64,000 bases of DNA from Pigmentibacter ruber (GTDB lineage Bacteria > Bdellovibrionota_B > Oligoflexia > Silvanigrellales > Silvanigrellaceae): contig NZ_WSSC01000001.1 of NCBI RefSeq assembly GCF_009792895.1, positions 682,001 through 746,000 on the forward strand. The letters run 5' to 3'. Both the position numbers and the translations under genes were made by a program. Of this stretch, positions 17,287 to 26,381 are shown in pieces. How positions within the stretch are numbered: the first letter of the stretch is position 1; every line of letters begins with the position of its first letter. The notes under the pieces were generated by a model. That model saw only the letters and a program-made list of their open reading frames with translations, did no database searches and was not told the origin of the DNA.

Positions 17287-18171
17287 TTAATTTATACCTT
17301 TTAATATCCACGTTTCATTAATTTCTTTTATTTGCTCTGATTCAGTCATTTTATATAATTCTCTTTCAACTTTTGACTTTAAATCGGGGAACTTGTCATT
17401 TACCATTTTTTTTGAAAAAACTAAATAAAATTCTTTCCAAAAAAGAATATTTTTAAAACGAGAAATACTTTCTTCAGCACCTATTTTTTTTAACAATACA
17501 TCTGTCCTTTCTCTGTCGGCAAGTATAAGATCAAATTTCTTTTCTTTTAACCCTATTAGATTTGTTCGTAAGCTTCTTCCTTCAATTAAATGGCTATTTA
17601 ATTGTTTGTTTTCAAAAGGATAAGCTTCCCAAAATATTTTTGGGTATGAAAATCCAACTAAAATACCTACACTATAATTGTGAGCAAGCGCATCTTCAAA
17701 TGTCATGATGGGATTTTCTTGTACATGTTTTGCTAATGCATAAAAACTATAATTTTTAGTATATGTCGGAAGCCTTGGAAAAATAACATATTTATCAAAC
17801 TTTGTTTTTTTTTCAATTCCTAAAGCCAAATCTGCTTCACCTGAAATAATTTTAGGTAATACTTGAGTCCAATGCACAAGTTCAAATTCAATAGGGATAT
17901 TTAATCTTGTAAATAATTTAGTTGCTATTTCTATATCTGAACCAACAAGTTTTTTTTGCGAAATATTGTCTCCACCTTTTTCTTCTTTTGTATCTGTAGC
18001 CTTTTCATTTGGATCTTTTTTAATTGGTTTTTTTTCAGTTTGAGCTTCTTCTAAATAGCTTCGTATAGGAGTTTCTTCGACAATAATCTTCAATTTTCTT
18101 TCTAATGCAATTACTTTTAATTGCATTAAGCTTATGAAAAAGATAAGAATACTGTGGTTTAGGTTTTTCAC
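17287..18171 (-). CDS. Periplasmic solute-binding protein, SBP_bac_3-like
   Basis: The start chosen is the GTG at 18171, which has TTGGAG 8 bp upstream; a GTG at 18201 is possible but has no such site. The 294-residue product begins with a signal peptide (MKNLNHSILIFFISLMQL). The body shows the amino-acid-binding-protein pattern: LVGSDIEIATKLFTRLNIPI, VLPKIISGEADLALGIEK, then a C-terminal INETWILKG. A lysine- and glutamate-rich insertion of about 40 residues near the N-terminus (ETPIRSYLEE to DNISQKK) is unusual. No permease gene is nearby. The ligand is unknown. Confidence 0.75.
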   Translation of the reverse strand: MKNLNHSILIFFISLMQLKVIALERKLKIIVEETPIRSYLEEAQTEKKPIKKDPNEKATDTKEEKGGDNISQKKLVGSDIEIATKLFTRLNIPIEFELVHWTQVLPKIISGEADLALGIEKKTKFDKYVIFPRLPTYTKNYSFYALAKHVQENPIMTFEDALAHNYSVGILVGFSYPKIFWEAYPFENKQLNSHLIEGRSLRTNLIGLKEKKFDLILADRERTDVLLKKIGAEESISRFKNILFWKEFYLVFSKKMVNDKFPDLKSKVERELYKMTESEQIKEINETWILKGIN

Positions 18172-18197
18172 AATTGTGCTCCAATTAGTTTTAAGAG

Positions 18198-18224
18198 TCA
18201 CTCTAGCTTGAAAATCTAGAGTGA
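18198..18224. promoter_or_regulatory. Inverted repeat between divergent genes
   Basis: TCACTCTAG (18198-18206) and CTAGAGTGA (18216-18224) are a perfect 9-bp inverted repeat in the divergent gap between the binding protein gene and yaiI. It may be an operator for one or both genes; no T-run supports a terminator. Confidence 0.4.
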
Positions 18225-18254
18225 TATGTGAATTTTATATGATTGAGGAGAAAA

Positions 18255-18722
18255 ATGAAAATATGGATTGATGCCGATGCTTGTCCAGTTGGCATAAGAG
18301 AAATTATTTTTAAAGCATCTGAAAGATTAAAAATAACAACAATATTAGTTGCAAATCAAGCCATAAAGTTCCCAAAATCTTTGCATATTTCACAGATTCA
18401 AGTAGCTAAAGGGTTTGATGGGGCAGATCAATATATTGTGCAAGAACTCTCTTCGGATGATCTTGTTATAACCGCTGATATTCCTTTAGCTGATTTGGTT
18501 GTAAAAAAAGGAGGAGTCGCAATAAGTCCTCGTGGCGAGTTATATAATATCCAGTCAATATCAGAAAAACTATCTTATCGGAACTTTAATCAAATGTTAC
18601 GGGAAGGAGGACTTATTCAAGGTGGTCCTCCGCAAATGCAAACGACTGATAAACATAAATTTGCTGCTATGTTTGATAAACAATTGAATATTCTATTAAA
18701 GAAAAGTGCTACTAAAAATTGA
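18255..18722 (+). CDS. YaiI/YqxD family protein (DUF188)
   Basis: A 155-residue cytosolic protein of the YaiI/YqxD family, with MKIWIDADACPVGIREIIF at the start, TADIPLADLVVKKGG in the middle and SPRGELY near residue 98. The conserved aspartates (IDADACP, TADIPLA) resemble those of PIN-like metal-dependent nucleases, but the cellular role is unsettled. GAGGAGA directly precedes the ATG. Its 3' end overlaps the convergent phospholipase-like gene by 11 bp. Family assignment is very sure. Confidence 0.9.
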   Translation: MKIWIDADACPVGIREIIFKASERLKITTILVANQAIKFPKSLHISQIQVAKGFDGADQYIVQELSSDDLVITADIPLADLVVKKGGVAISPRGELYNIQSISEKLSYRNFNQMLREGGLIQGGPPQMQTTDKHKFAAMFDKQLNILLKKSATKN

Positions 18723-20127
18723 TTTTATCTAAAACACTTTTTACTACATTTCGTGTATGACTACCTGCATTATTCATAAGATTACAGGTAACATCAATCA
18801 TTTGTATTTTTTGTTTTTCAGGTTGATTATTTAGTATTTGTAAAGCTGGAAAAGAATCTTGGAATATGTATTTAGGATCAATTGAATATTCCGCCGGAAA
18901 CGATCTTGCTATAATTGAAGAAATATCATTATTAACTTTCCAAAAGATATAACTCCCATATGTAGGTTTCGCAAATTTTACGGCTTGTTTTGTTAGTACA
19001 TTTCTAACATAATTATCATCAAAAGGTGGATAATTACTATCTAATGAAGTATTTTGCATATGATTTATAATTATTGAATTATAATTTTTATTTTCTTTTG
19101 CTAATACGGTTTCTTCATAAACAAGCTTTTCTAAAATAAAGTGACGATTTGATACTACATTGATTGTATCACTTAATTTTTTATTTGTTTTATAAAGAGC
19201 ACCTTCTAATTTATCAAGAATATTTAATCCTATTAAATCAGCTGTTGAATACCCTGGTAAAGGAGTATTGTGATAAGGTTGGGTTAAATCTTGGACGTAG
19301 TGAAGAGCCCAACCTAAAAATCTTAATCCCCAATATGGATGTCCTGTTTGAAAGGCTAGTTCAGCTAATTCAATATTTAATTTAATTCTATATTCAGCGT
19401 AAGTTTTTTTCAAATATCCAGCAACACTATAAACTAAACTTGCTTCATGATAAAACCCCATGTGAAAAGGAGCTTGACTGCTTATTGCAAAATTTGGGTT
19501 GCCAAATGGTTGTGTGCCAAATTGATATTTGTAATTAAATTCTTTCTCATTATCATCAAATAAATGAATATCACTGCCGTAATCAGGTTCATCCGAAGCT
19601 GTAGCTAAAACAGCTAGTGAGTTTACCATTTCTCCTTCATTTAATTTAGCAAACTTATATTCACCAACTTCTTTTTCAATTGCTTTTAAAAATATTTCTG
19701 AATTATCAATTAAAACCGAATTTTCTTTTGTTTTTTCACCTGGAAGTATTTGGAGATATAAAGGGAACTTTAGCGTTGGGTTAATTCTTAAAGATACTAA
19801 AAATTTTTCAACTATTTTAGGGTCACCTGCTACAGCGGTAAATTTTAAGTCAGATGGAACTGGATTAAATATGAAATTATTGTGTTGACTTTTATCAATA
19901 GCCCAAAGGTCAACTTTATTTAATACAGCTGGAATTTGAGAATAAGTACTATTTAAAAAATTTTCTAAAGATTCTGTTTTAACCTGAGGTTTATTGATTA
20001 ATATATTTGTTTTTTCTATAGAATATTCGGTAATTAAAGCATGATTTTTCCAAGCAAAAGAATTATTACAAAGTATAAATCCACATAACGAAACGAAAAA
20101 TTTTAAATTAATTTTAGAAGAAAGCAT
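18712..20127 (-). CDS. Secreted zinc-dependent phospholipase C / P1-nuclease-like protein
   Basis: A 471-residue exported protein. Signal cleavage after SFA (residue 25) would leave Trp26 as the first mature residue (WKNHALITEY), the position where Zn-phospholipases C and P1 nucleases use an N-terminal Trp to bind zinc. The hallmark ALHYVQDLTQPYH follows, matching the HxxxD...PxH zinc-ligand signature. DEPDYGSDIHL and HEASLVYSVAGY offer further acidic and His ligands. It is longer than Bacillus cereus PLC (~245 mature residues), with a C-terminal extension lacking a familiar domain. It lies 14 bp downstream of a binding protein gene. Activity on phospholipids or nucleic acids cannot be told apart here; it is a plausible T2SS cargo. 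Confidence 0.75.
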   Translation of the reverse strand: MLSSKINLKFFVSLCGFILCNNSFAWKNHALITEYSIEKTNILINKPQVKTESLENFLNSTYSQIPAVLNKVDLWAIDKSQHNNFIFNPVPSDLKFTAVAGDPKIVEKFLVSLRINPTLKFPLYLQILPGEKTKENSVLIDNSEIFLKAIEKEVGEYKFAKLNEGEMVNSLAVLATASDEPDYGSDIHLFDDNEKEFNYKYQFGTQPFGNPNFAISSQAPFHMGFYHEASLVYSVAGYLKKTYAEYRIKLNIELAELAFQTGHPYWGLRFLGWALHYVQDLTQPYHNTPLPGYSTADLIGLNILDKLEGALYKTNKKLSDTINVVSNRHFILEKLVYEETVLAKENKNYNSIIINHMQNTSLDSNYPPFDDNYVRNVLTKQAVKFAKPTYGSYIFWKVNNDISSIIARSFPAEYSIDPKYIFQDSFPALQILNNQPEKQKIQMIDVTCNLMNNAGSHTRNVVKSVLDKINF

Positions 20128-20141
20128 TTTTTCAATTTCCT

Positions 20142-20918
20142 TTATTTTTTGTTCAAACTATCAATTGCTAGATTTATTTTATCAATTACATTTTTTCCAA
20201 CCTTTTTAGCACACATAAAATGCCGAATAACGTTTTTTTGATCCACTAATTCCACATATTTTGTATTTTTTTTAATAAAAGGATTTTTTTCTCTGTAATA
20301 GTTAAATTCATCCAGGGTTAATATAATATAATCACCTTCATTATTTATTACCTGAATTAACATTTCTTCTTGATTTTTTGAACTTAATACTATGTGTTGA
20401 TTTATATCATTTTCTTTTTTATAAATAGAATAATTTTTATACTTTTCAAGTAATCTAGCCACTTCCTCTTCGTGATTATAACCAATTTTTAGTATTGGTT
20501 TTAAAGTGTTATTATTCATTAATTGCTCTAATGTTTTGATATTTGTAAATCTTTGATCATTTTCTTTTATTGGAATAACTAATTTTGAAGATTTAAAATA
20601 AGCTTTGCTAAATAAAGCAAATTTTTCTCTGTCAACACTTTTATAAGCAAATGGGAAACAAACTGGCATTGAATCTTCTTTTATATTGATAAGTGTACGA
20701 ATCAAAGGCTGATTGTCATATGAAAAGTTTATTTGAGCTCTTTTCAGTATTTTATCTATTAAATGAAAAGCAATTCCATCATCTAATTTTTTTGTTGTAG
20801 TATTATCAATAAAAAAAGGCGGCCTATTTTGATATTGAATCAAAATAGAGTTGTCTGCAGCATATGCTGAAATGTTAATCCAAATCAAAAGCTCTAAAAA
20901 ATACAAAATTTTTAGCAT
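20142..20918 (-). CDS. Periplasmic solute-binding protein, SBP_bac_3-like
   Basis: A 258-residue protein with a signal peptide ending near SAYA (residue 20). ILIQYQNRPPFFIDN and GIAFHLIDKILKRAQINFSY match the N-terminal lobe of amino-acid-type binding proteins, and YKSVDREKFALFSKAYF resembles the characteristic R-FS segment. No ABC permease is adjacent. The phospholipase-like gene follows by 14 bp, so both are likely co-transcribed. The pattern of orphan binding proteins in this window recalls proteins with sensory or enzymatic side roles; the ligand is unknown. Confidence 0.78.
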   Translation of the reverse strand: MLKILYFLELLIWINISAYAADNSILIQYQNRPPFFIDNTTTKKLDDGIAFHLIDKILKRAQINFSYDNQPLIRTLINIKEDSMPVCFPFAYKSVDREKFALFSKAYFKSSKLVIPIKENDQRFTNIKTLEQLMNNNTLKPILKIGYNHEEEVARLLEKYKNYSIYKKENDINQHIVLSSKNQEEMLIQVINNEGDYIILTLDEFNYYREKNPFIKKNTKYVELVDQKNVIRHFMCAKKVGKNVIDKINLAIDSLNKK

Positions 20919-21035
20919 TATTAACTTCCTTTAAATTATGAGTAATTTTAAGAAAATGATATGAATGTTGTCAAGATAAAATTATTTTTTATTGAAACAA
21001 AGCTTTTTTTACACTTCTTTATAATTTTAATAAAA

Positions 21036-21067
21036 AATAAAGCATGATTTTAAAAATCATGCTTTAT
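21036..21067 (-). terminator. Terminator after ettA
   Basis: AATAAAGCATGATTTT and its complement AAAATCATGCTTTATT form a nearly perfect palindrome just past the ettA stop. On the minus strand a T-rich run (TTATTTTTTATT) follows, which is typical of Rho-independent termination. Confidence 0.8.
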
Positions 21068-21096
21068 TTGAATAAGTATTTTTTAATACTAAAATT

Positions 21097-22767
21097 TTAA
21101 TGAACAAGTTTTTTAAACTTTAAACGTTTAGGATTCACAGCGTCATCACCTAGTCTCCGTTTTTTATCCGCCATGTAATCTTGATAATTTCCTTCAAACC
21201 AAACAACACTACTGTTACCTTCAAAAGCAAGAATATGTGTAGCAATCCGGTCTAAAAAGTAACGATCGTGGCTAATGACAACGGCGCAACCAGGAAAAGA
21301 CATCAAAGCATCTTCAAGTGCACGTAAAGTATCGACATCAAGATCATTTGTAGGCTCATCTAAAAGTAGTAAATTTCCACCATTCATTACCATTTTAGCT
21401 AAATTTAAACGGTTTCTTTCACCACCAGAAAGCTTTCCAACAGCTTTTTGTTGATCTGCACCACGGAAACCAAAGCTTGAGATATAAGATCTAGCTGGAA
21501 TTTCACGACTTCCAACTTGGATCATTTCTTTCCCTTGACTCAATTCTTGGAAAACAGTTTTATCTCCATCTAAGGTTGATCTGTTTTGATCAACATAACT
21601 TATTTTAACTGTTTCACCAATTTTAAGATCACCCTGATCGCCCTGTTCTAAGCCAGCTATCATTTTGAATAAAGTAGTTTTACCAGCTCCATTAGGTCCA
21701 ATAATTCCAACAATACCACCTGGAGGTAGTTTGAAATTTAAGTTTTCAAAAAGTAATTTGTCACCAAATGATTTTGTTAAGTTAGAAGCTTCAACCACAT
21801 TATCACCTAATCTTGGTGCTGGTGGGAAAATTATTTCTCGTAATCCTTCTTGTTTTTCATTTTGTTCTTTTAGTAATTCATTGTATGCGCTTATACGCCA
21901 TTTACTTTTAGCTTGTCTTGCTTTAGGTGACATGCTCATCCAATCTAACTCTCTTTTAAGAGTTTTTTGGCGAGCAGATTCTTGTTTTTCTTCTTCAGAT
22001 AATCTTTTTGTTTTTTGATCTAGCCAAGAGGAATAGTTACCTTGCCAAGGAATTCCTTCTCCCTTATCCAACTCCAATACCCATTCTGTAACGTTATCGA
22101 GAAAATATCTGTCATGTGTAATGGTAACAAGCGTACCTGGGAATTCTTTTAAATATCTTTCTAACCATTGAACACTTTCTGCATCCAAATGGTTTGTCGG
22201 CTCATCAAGTAAAAGCAAGTCTGGTTTTTCCATAAGTAATTTACAAAGAGCTACTCTTCTTAATTCACCTCCTGATAAATTTGTTACTTTAGAATCTCCA
22301 GGAGGGCATCTTAATGCATCCATTGCAATTTCTATCGTTCTATCAATTTCCCAAGCATTTTTTGCATCAATTTCATCTTGAAGCACAGCTGTTTGCTCAA
22401 GAATTTTATTCATTTCATCGTCTTCCAGAGGCTCACCTAACTTTTCATTCAAAGCGTCAAATTTACGAATTAGATCTTTAATATCTTTAACTGCTTCTTC
22501 AACATTTTCAAAGACTGTTTTGTTTGGGTCTAATTTTGGTTCTTGTGGTAAATATCCAATTTTAGTTCCTTTTTGAGGAAAAGCTTCTCCTGCGAAGTCT
22601 TTATCAACTCCTGCCATTATTTTTAATAATGTAGATTTTCCTGCGCCGTTTGAACCAATAACTCCAATTTTAGCACCATGAAAAAAAGACAAATAAATAT
22701 CTTTCAAGATATCTTTTCCATTAATATTCTTCCGAAGTCGTACCATATTGTAAATATAATTAGCCAT
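21097..22767 (-). CDS. ettA: Energy-dependent translational throttle protein EttA (ABC-F)
   Basis: A 556-residue cytosolic ABC-F ATPase that binds the ribosomal E site and couples translation to the ATP/ADP ratio. It has two ABC modules: Walker A GSNGAGKST near residue 39 and GPNGAGKTT in the second half, each with LSGGE and Walker B LLLLDEPTNHLD or LLLLDEPTNDLD. The N-terminus MANYIYNMVRLRKN is distinctive for EttA. It is the last gene of a three-gene run with nadB and the glycosyltransferase (1 bp gap to the latter). Confidence 0.95.
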   Translation of the reverse strand: MANYIYNMVRLRKNINGKDILKDIYLSFFHGAKIGVIGSNGAGKSTLLKIMAGVDKDFAGEAFPQKGTKIGYLPQEPKLDPNKTVFENVEEAVKDIKDLIRKFDALNEKLGEPLEDDEMNKILEQTAVLQDEIDAKNAWEIDRTIEIAMDALRCPPGDSKVTNLSGGELRRVALCKLLMEKPDLLLLDEPTNHLDAESVQWLERYLKEFPGTLVTITHDRYFLDNVTEWVLELDKGEGIPWQGNYSSWLDQKTKRLSEEEKQESARQKTLKRELDWMSMSPKARQAKSKWRISAYNELLKEQNEKQEGLREIIFPPAPRLGDNVVEASNLTKSFGDKLLFENLNFKLPPGGIVGIIGPNGAGKTTLFKMIAGLEQGDQGDLKIGETVKISYVDQNRSTLDGDKTVFQELSQGKEMIQVGSREIPARSYISSFGFRGADQQKAVGKLSGGERNRLNLAKMVMNGGNLLLLDEPTNDLDVDTLRALEDALMSFPGCAVVISHDRYFLDRIATHILAFEGNSSVVWFEGNYQDYMADKKRRLGDDAVNPKRLKFKKLVH

Positions 22768-22768
22768 T

Positions 22769-23848
22769 TTAAGCTTTTCCTTTCCATGTAATATTTATGT
22801 TAATAATATAATTCCAAATTGCTGCAATAAAATATCCAAATGCATTAGCTAAATAAACTGTAAAGCCTAAAGTTATTAATTTAAGAGCTATAGCTTGATT
22901 GATTAAGGCGCCGCCTAAACAAATTGCATGGAAAGTAATTAATCCTCGAAGAATTTTTTTAAAACCAACTAATTTGTTATTTTTAAAAGTCCAATAATTA
23001 TTTAAAAAGAAATTTGTTAAAATACTTAATTCAATTGATATAGCTAGGGAGTTTGATTGAGATATATGAAGAAAATATTGGCAGATAAATAAGCTAATGG
23101 TAGCAAAAATTAAGCCAGTCGTTCCTATGGAAATGTATTTTATAAACTGAGTTGGAATAATTTGCCCAATACTTAAATCATATAGAGCATGAATATATTG
23201 CAATATAACTTTACTGGATAATTTACTTTCACCATGTACTCTACTCTTAAAAGTATACCCAACTTCTTCTATTTTATTATTTTTAGCACGCGCTAAGAAT
23301 TCTAGTAAAATTTTAAATCCTTTAGGATTTATTTCATTTTTATGAATAACATATACATTTCGTTTTAAGGCAAAAAAACCGCTCATGGGATCACTAATAG
23401 ATTTTGGTAAAGCAATTTTAGCTAAAACTGTAGCAACCCATGAAATAAACATACGACTTTTGCTCCAGTCTTCTATACCACCACCTTTTACTTTTCTTGA
23501 ACCAACGACGATTTCAGCCCCATTTTCGAATGCTTTTATGAAGTTTAGCAATGCTTTTTCATCATGTTGAAGGTCTGAATCCATAACCGCAAGAATTTCC
23601 CCTTCGGAAATTTCAAAACCAGCGAGTACTGCTGAGCTCAGACCTCTATCATTCATTCTTCTGATTACTCGTAGCCAAGGATATTGAGCACTCAGTGCTC
23701 TGGCTATTTCCCATGTTTTATCTGGTGAATTATCATCAACAATGATCACTTCCTTTTTCACATCTGATAACGCTTCTGATATCCTCTCAATAAGGATGGG
23801 TACGTTTTTGCTTTCATTGTATGTAGGAATAATTAACGAGATAAACAT
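22769..23848 (-). CDS. DPM1-like GT2 glycosyltransferase fused to a GtrA membrane domain
   Basis: The ATG at 23848 follows GGAGAGCCGC; an upstream in-frame TTG is less likely. Residues 1-220 are a GT-A domain: SLIIPTYNESKNVPILIERI, EVIIVDDNSPDKTW, and the metal-binding AVMDSDLQHDE. They resemble polyprenyl-phosphate mannosyl/glucosyltransferases. Residues about 225-359 form a four-helix GtrA-like domain, thought to help lipid-linked sugar cross the membrane. It probably makes polyprenyl-phosphate sugar for surface glycan or protein glycosylation. The sugar is not determined. Confidence 0.9.
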   Translation of the reverse strand: MFISLIIPTYNESKNVPILIERISEALSDVKKEVIIVDDNSPDKTWEIARALSAQYPWLRVIRRMNDRGLSSAVLAGFEISEGEILAVMDSDLQHDEKALLNFIKAFENGAEIVVGSRKVKGGGIEDWSKSRMFISWVATVLAKIALPKSISDPMSGFFALKRNVYVIHKNEINPKGFKILLEFLARAKNNKIEEVGYTFKSRVHGESKLSSKVILQYIHALYDLSIGQIIPTQFIKYISIGTTGLIFATISLFICQYFLHISQSNSLAISIELSILTNFFLNNYWTFKNNKLVGFKKILRGLITFHAICLGGALINQAIALKLITLGFTVYLANAFGYFIAAIWNYIININITWKGKA

Positions 23849-23871
23849 GCGGCTCTCCAAATATTTTACTT

Positions 23872-25509
23872 TTAACTTAAAACAACAGTGTCCTTCTTAT
23901 AATTTACATCATCTGTGTAAGGATAATCTAAAGAATAATGGATCCCTCTACTTTCCTTTCGCATACGCGCACATTTAACTGTAAGTTGAGCCACTACAGC
24001 TAAGTTTCTTACTTCTACTAAGGATCTACTTGGAATGATATTCCAATAATACGTTTCTATTTCCTGACAAATTTGATCTATTCTTGCTGCTGCTCGAGCG
24101 AGTCGCTTTTCAGTACGAACAATACTTACATAGTTCCACATAGTTCGCCGAATTTCATCCCAAAGTTGACTTATTACAACCATTTCATCAGGTTCACAGG
24201 CTTTGCCAATTTTCCAAGGAGGAACTTCTGGTAATCTGTAGTTTTGTAAATCTGGCCAAAGAACTTTTAGATCATCATAAACAAACTGAGCAAAAACAAG
24301 GCCTTCGAGTAAAGAGTTGGAAGCTAATCGATTTGCACCATGTAATCCAGTACAAGCCACTTCGCCTATAGCCCAAAGTGCTTTGATCCCTGTTCTCCCT
24401 CGTAGATCAGTAACTATTCCTCCGCAACTATAATGTGCTGCAGGAACGACAGGAATTGGTTCTTTTGTAATATCTATCCCTAGACTTAAGCACTTTGCAT
24501 AAATTCCAGGAAAATGTTGTTGAATAAATTCAGGGTTTTTATGTGAAATATCTAGTAAAACATAAGGTTCGCCAGTTCTTTTTATTTCAGAGTCAATAGC
24601 TCTTGCAACAATATCTCTGGGTGCTAATTCTTTTAATGGATGCTCATTTTCCATAAATCTTTTACCGCTTTTAGATTTTAAAATGGCCCCTTCCCCGCGT
24701 AGCGCTTCAGAAATTAAGAAGTTTTTTGCATTTGGATGGAATAAACAAGTAGGGTGAAATTGCATAAATTCTAGATTAGCTACCCTCGCACCAGCTCTCC
24801 AAGCCATAGCTACCCCATCACCAGCAGCGACGTCGGGATTAGTGGTATATAAGTATAGTTTTCCATGTCCACCAGTTGCTAATATAGTTGCCTTTGCCAA
24901 AAAAGCTGAAATTATATTTTCTTTATCATTTATGATGTAAGCACCAAGAACTCTATTTCTTGAAAAATCAGGGCATATTTTATCAGTTACAATAAGATCA
25001 ATTGCTGTATGAAATTCAAATAAATGAATGTTGCTATTTTTTGCCACTTGTTCAACAAGTGTCTTTTGTAAAGCTGCACCAGTCATGTCATCAGCATGTA
25101 TAATTCTTCTTGCGCTATGTGCACCTTCTTGTGTTAAATGATACTCAAAATCAATTTGACTATTGGGATCTTTGGGAGTGAAGGGAACACCCATTTCTAT
25201 TAATTCTTTTATTGCTGCTGGGCCTGCAGCAACAACTTTTCTTACTGTGGCTTCATGACATAAACCACCACCTGCTGCTATAGTATCTTGAGTATGTGCT
25301 TCATAACTATCTTGTTCACTTAATACAGAGGCTATTCCTCCTTGAGCCCAACGTGTATTACATTCAAATAGAGATTCTTTTGAAACTAGAGCTACTTTTC
25401 CTAATTGACTCAGTTTTAAGGCGGCAGAAGCACCAGCAACTCCTCCACCAATAATTAAAAAATCAAATTCAATATTTTTTCCTACAGCAATAGACGCTTT
25501 TTTCACCAT
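23872..25509 (-). CDS. nadB: L-aspartate oxidase
   Basis: A 545-residue FAD enzyme that oxidises L-aspartate to iminoaspartate for NAD synthesis. The FAD motif FLIIGGGVAGASAAL (residues 17-31), the succinate-dehydrogenase-family segment ARRIIHADDMTG, ATGGHGKLYLYTTNPD and VPAAHYSCGGI are all present, and the C-terminal helical domain carries RTEKRLARAAARID. NadA and NadC are not in the window. It is the first gene of the nadB-glycosyltransferase-ettA run. Confidence 0.95.
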   Translation of the reverse strand: MVKKASIAVGKNIEFDFLIIGGGVAGASAALKLSQLGKVALVSKESLFECNTRWAQGGIASVLSEQDSYEAHTQDTIAAGGGLCHEATVRKVVAAGPAAIKELIEMGVPFTPKDPNSQIDFEYHLTQEGAHSARRIIHADDMTGAALQKTLVEQVAKNSNIHLFEFHTAIDLIVTDKICPDFSRNRVLGAYIINDKENIISAFLAKATILATGGHGKLYLYTTNPDVAAGDGVAMAWRAGARVANLEFMQFHPTCLFHPNAKNFLISEALRGEGAILKSKSGKRFMENEHPLKELAPRDIVARAIDSEIKRTGEPYVLLDISHKNPEFIQQHFPGIYAKCLSLGIDITKEPIPVVPAAHYSCGGIVTDLRGRTGIKALWAIGEVACTGLHGANRLASNSLLEGLVFAQFVYDDLKVLWPDLQNYRLPEVPPWKIGKACEPDEMVVISQLWDEIRRTMWNYVSIVRTEKRLARAAARIDQICQEIETYYWNIIPSRSLVEVRNLAVVAQLTVKCARMRKESRGIHYSLDYPYTDDVNYKKDTVVLS

Positions 25510-25675
25510 AAAGTTTTCCTCAACTCAACTGACGCTTTAAGCCCTGAGAACATTAAGCATGAAGTGAAGGTCTTGCAAGTCTCCTTGTAAAAAGCATATA
25601 CTTAGCAGCGGTCAATTTATTTATAAATTGGAATGCCTATGTTGCTTTTTGTTATTAAAAAAGAAAGGGTTTTAA

Positions 25676-26302
25676 ATGTTAAATTCTAAAAGAGCAATCT
25701 ATATATCACCTCTTTTATTAGCAGTTTCGCTCGCTTTGTCTGGCTGCGCCTCATTTGAGGGTGACTATGGAGATGCAAATCAAGCGCAAATTATTGATGA
25801 TAAATGGAATCCTACAGATGCAACATTAACTGTTCAAAAAATGGTAAAAGATATGTCTGCTGCTCCATGGGTACAAAATTGGCGCGAAGATATGCAAAAA
25901 AAGTCCTCTGATAGACCGTTTGTGCTTGTTGATGATATGGAAAATAGAACGAGTGAAATAATTGATACTAAAGCATTATTTGAAGATCTGCGCTCCCAAA
26001 TTTTGAATGATGGAAAAGTCCGTTTCTTAGATGGTGATGCAAGAAAGAAAATTTTGGATGAATACAAATATCAACAATCTGGTGTTGTTAAAAAAGGACA
26101 TGTAAAAGGTCCAGGAAATCAATTTGGAGCCGACTTTTTCTTATCTGGTGCTATTTCTAGTATTGTATCTAAACAAGGTGGAAAGAGCTCTGTGCAATAT
26201 CAAATCGAAATGAAATTGGTAAATATTTCTACTGGCGAATTAGTTTGGAGCGGTATTGAAAAAATTAGAAAAAACTTTAAAAGAAGCAGCGTTGGCTGGT
26301 GA
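25676..26302 (+). CDS. LpoB-like penicillin-binding-protein activator lipoprotein
   Basis: A 208-residue lipoprotein with signal and lipobox LALSGC (Cys24). VLVDDMENRTSEIIDTKALF, then an ILNDGKVRFLDGDARKKIL stretch and GADFFLSGAISSIVSKQGG match the LpoB/YcfM fold, which docks an outer-membrane-anchored lipoprotein onto PBP1b to activate peptidoglycan synthesis. It ends 22 bp before a strong terminator. Other LpoB-like lipoproteins exist, so the exact PBP partner is inferred. Confidence 0.82.
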   Translation: MLNSKRAIYISPLLLAVSLALSGCASFEGDYGDANQAQIIDDKWNPTDATLTVQKMVKDMSAAPWVQNWREDMQKKSSDRPFVLVDDMENRTSEIIDTKALFEDLRSQILNDGKVRFLDGDARKKILDEYKYQQSGVVKKGHVKGPGNQFGADFFLSGAISSIVSKQGGKSSVQYQIEMKLVNISTGELVWSGIEKIRKNFKRSSVGW

Positions 26303-26324
26303 TTTGTAGTATAGGTTCTGTATA

Positions 26325-26359
26325 AAAAAGCAGTTTTTAACTGCTTTTTTGTTTTTTTA
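26325..26359 (+). terminator. Terminator after the LpoB-like gene
   Basis: AAAAAAGCAG and CTGCTTTTTT form a stem around TTTTTAA, and GTTTTTTT follows. This is a strong Rho-independent terminator. Confidence 0.9.
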
Positions 26360-26381
26360 GTTTCTAAGAAAGGAATTTATC

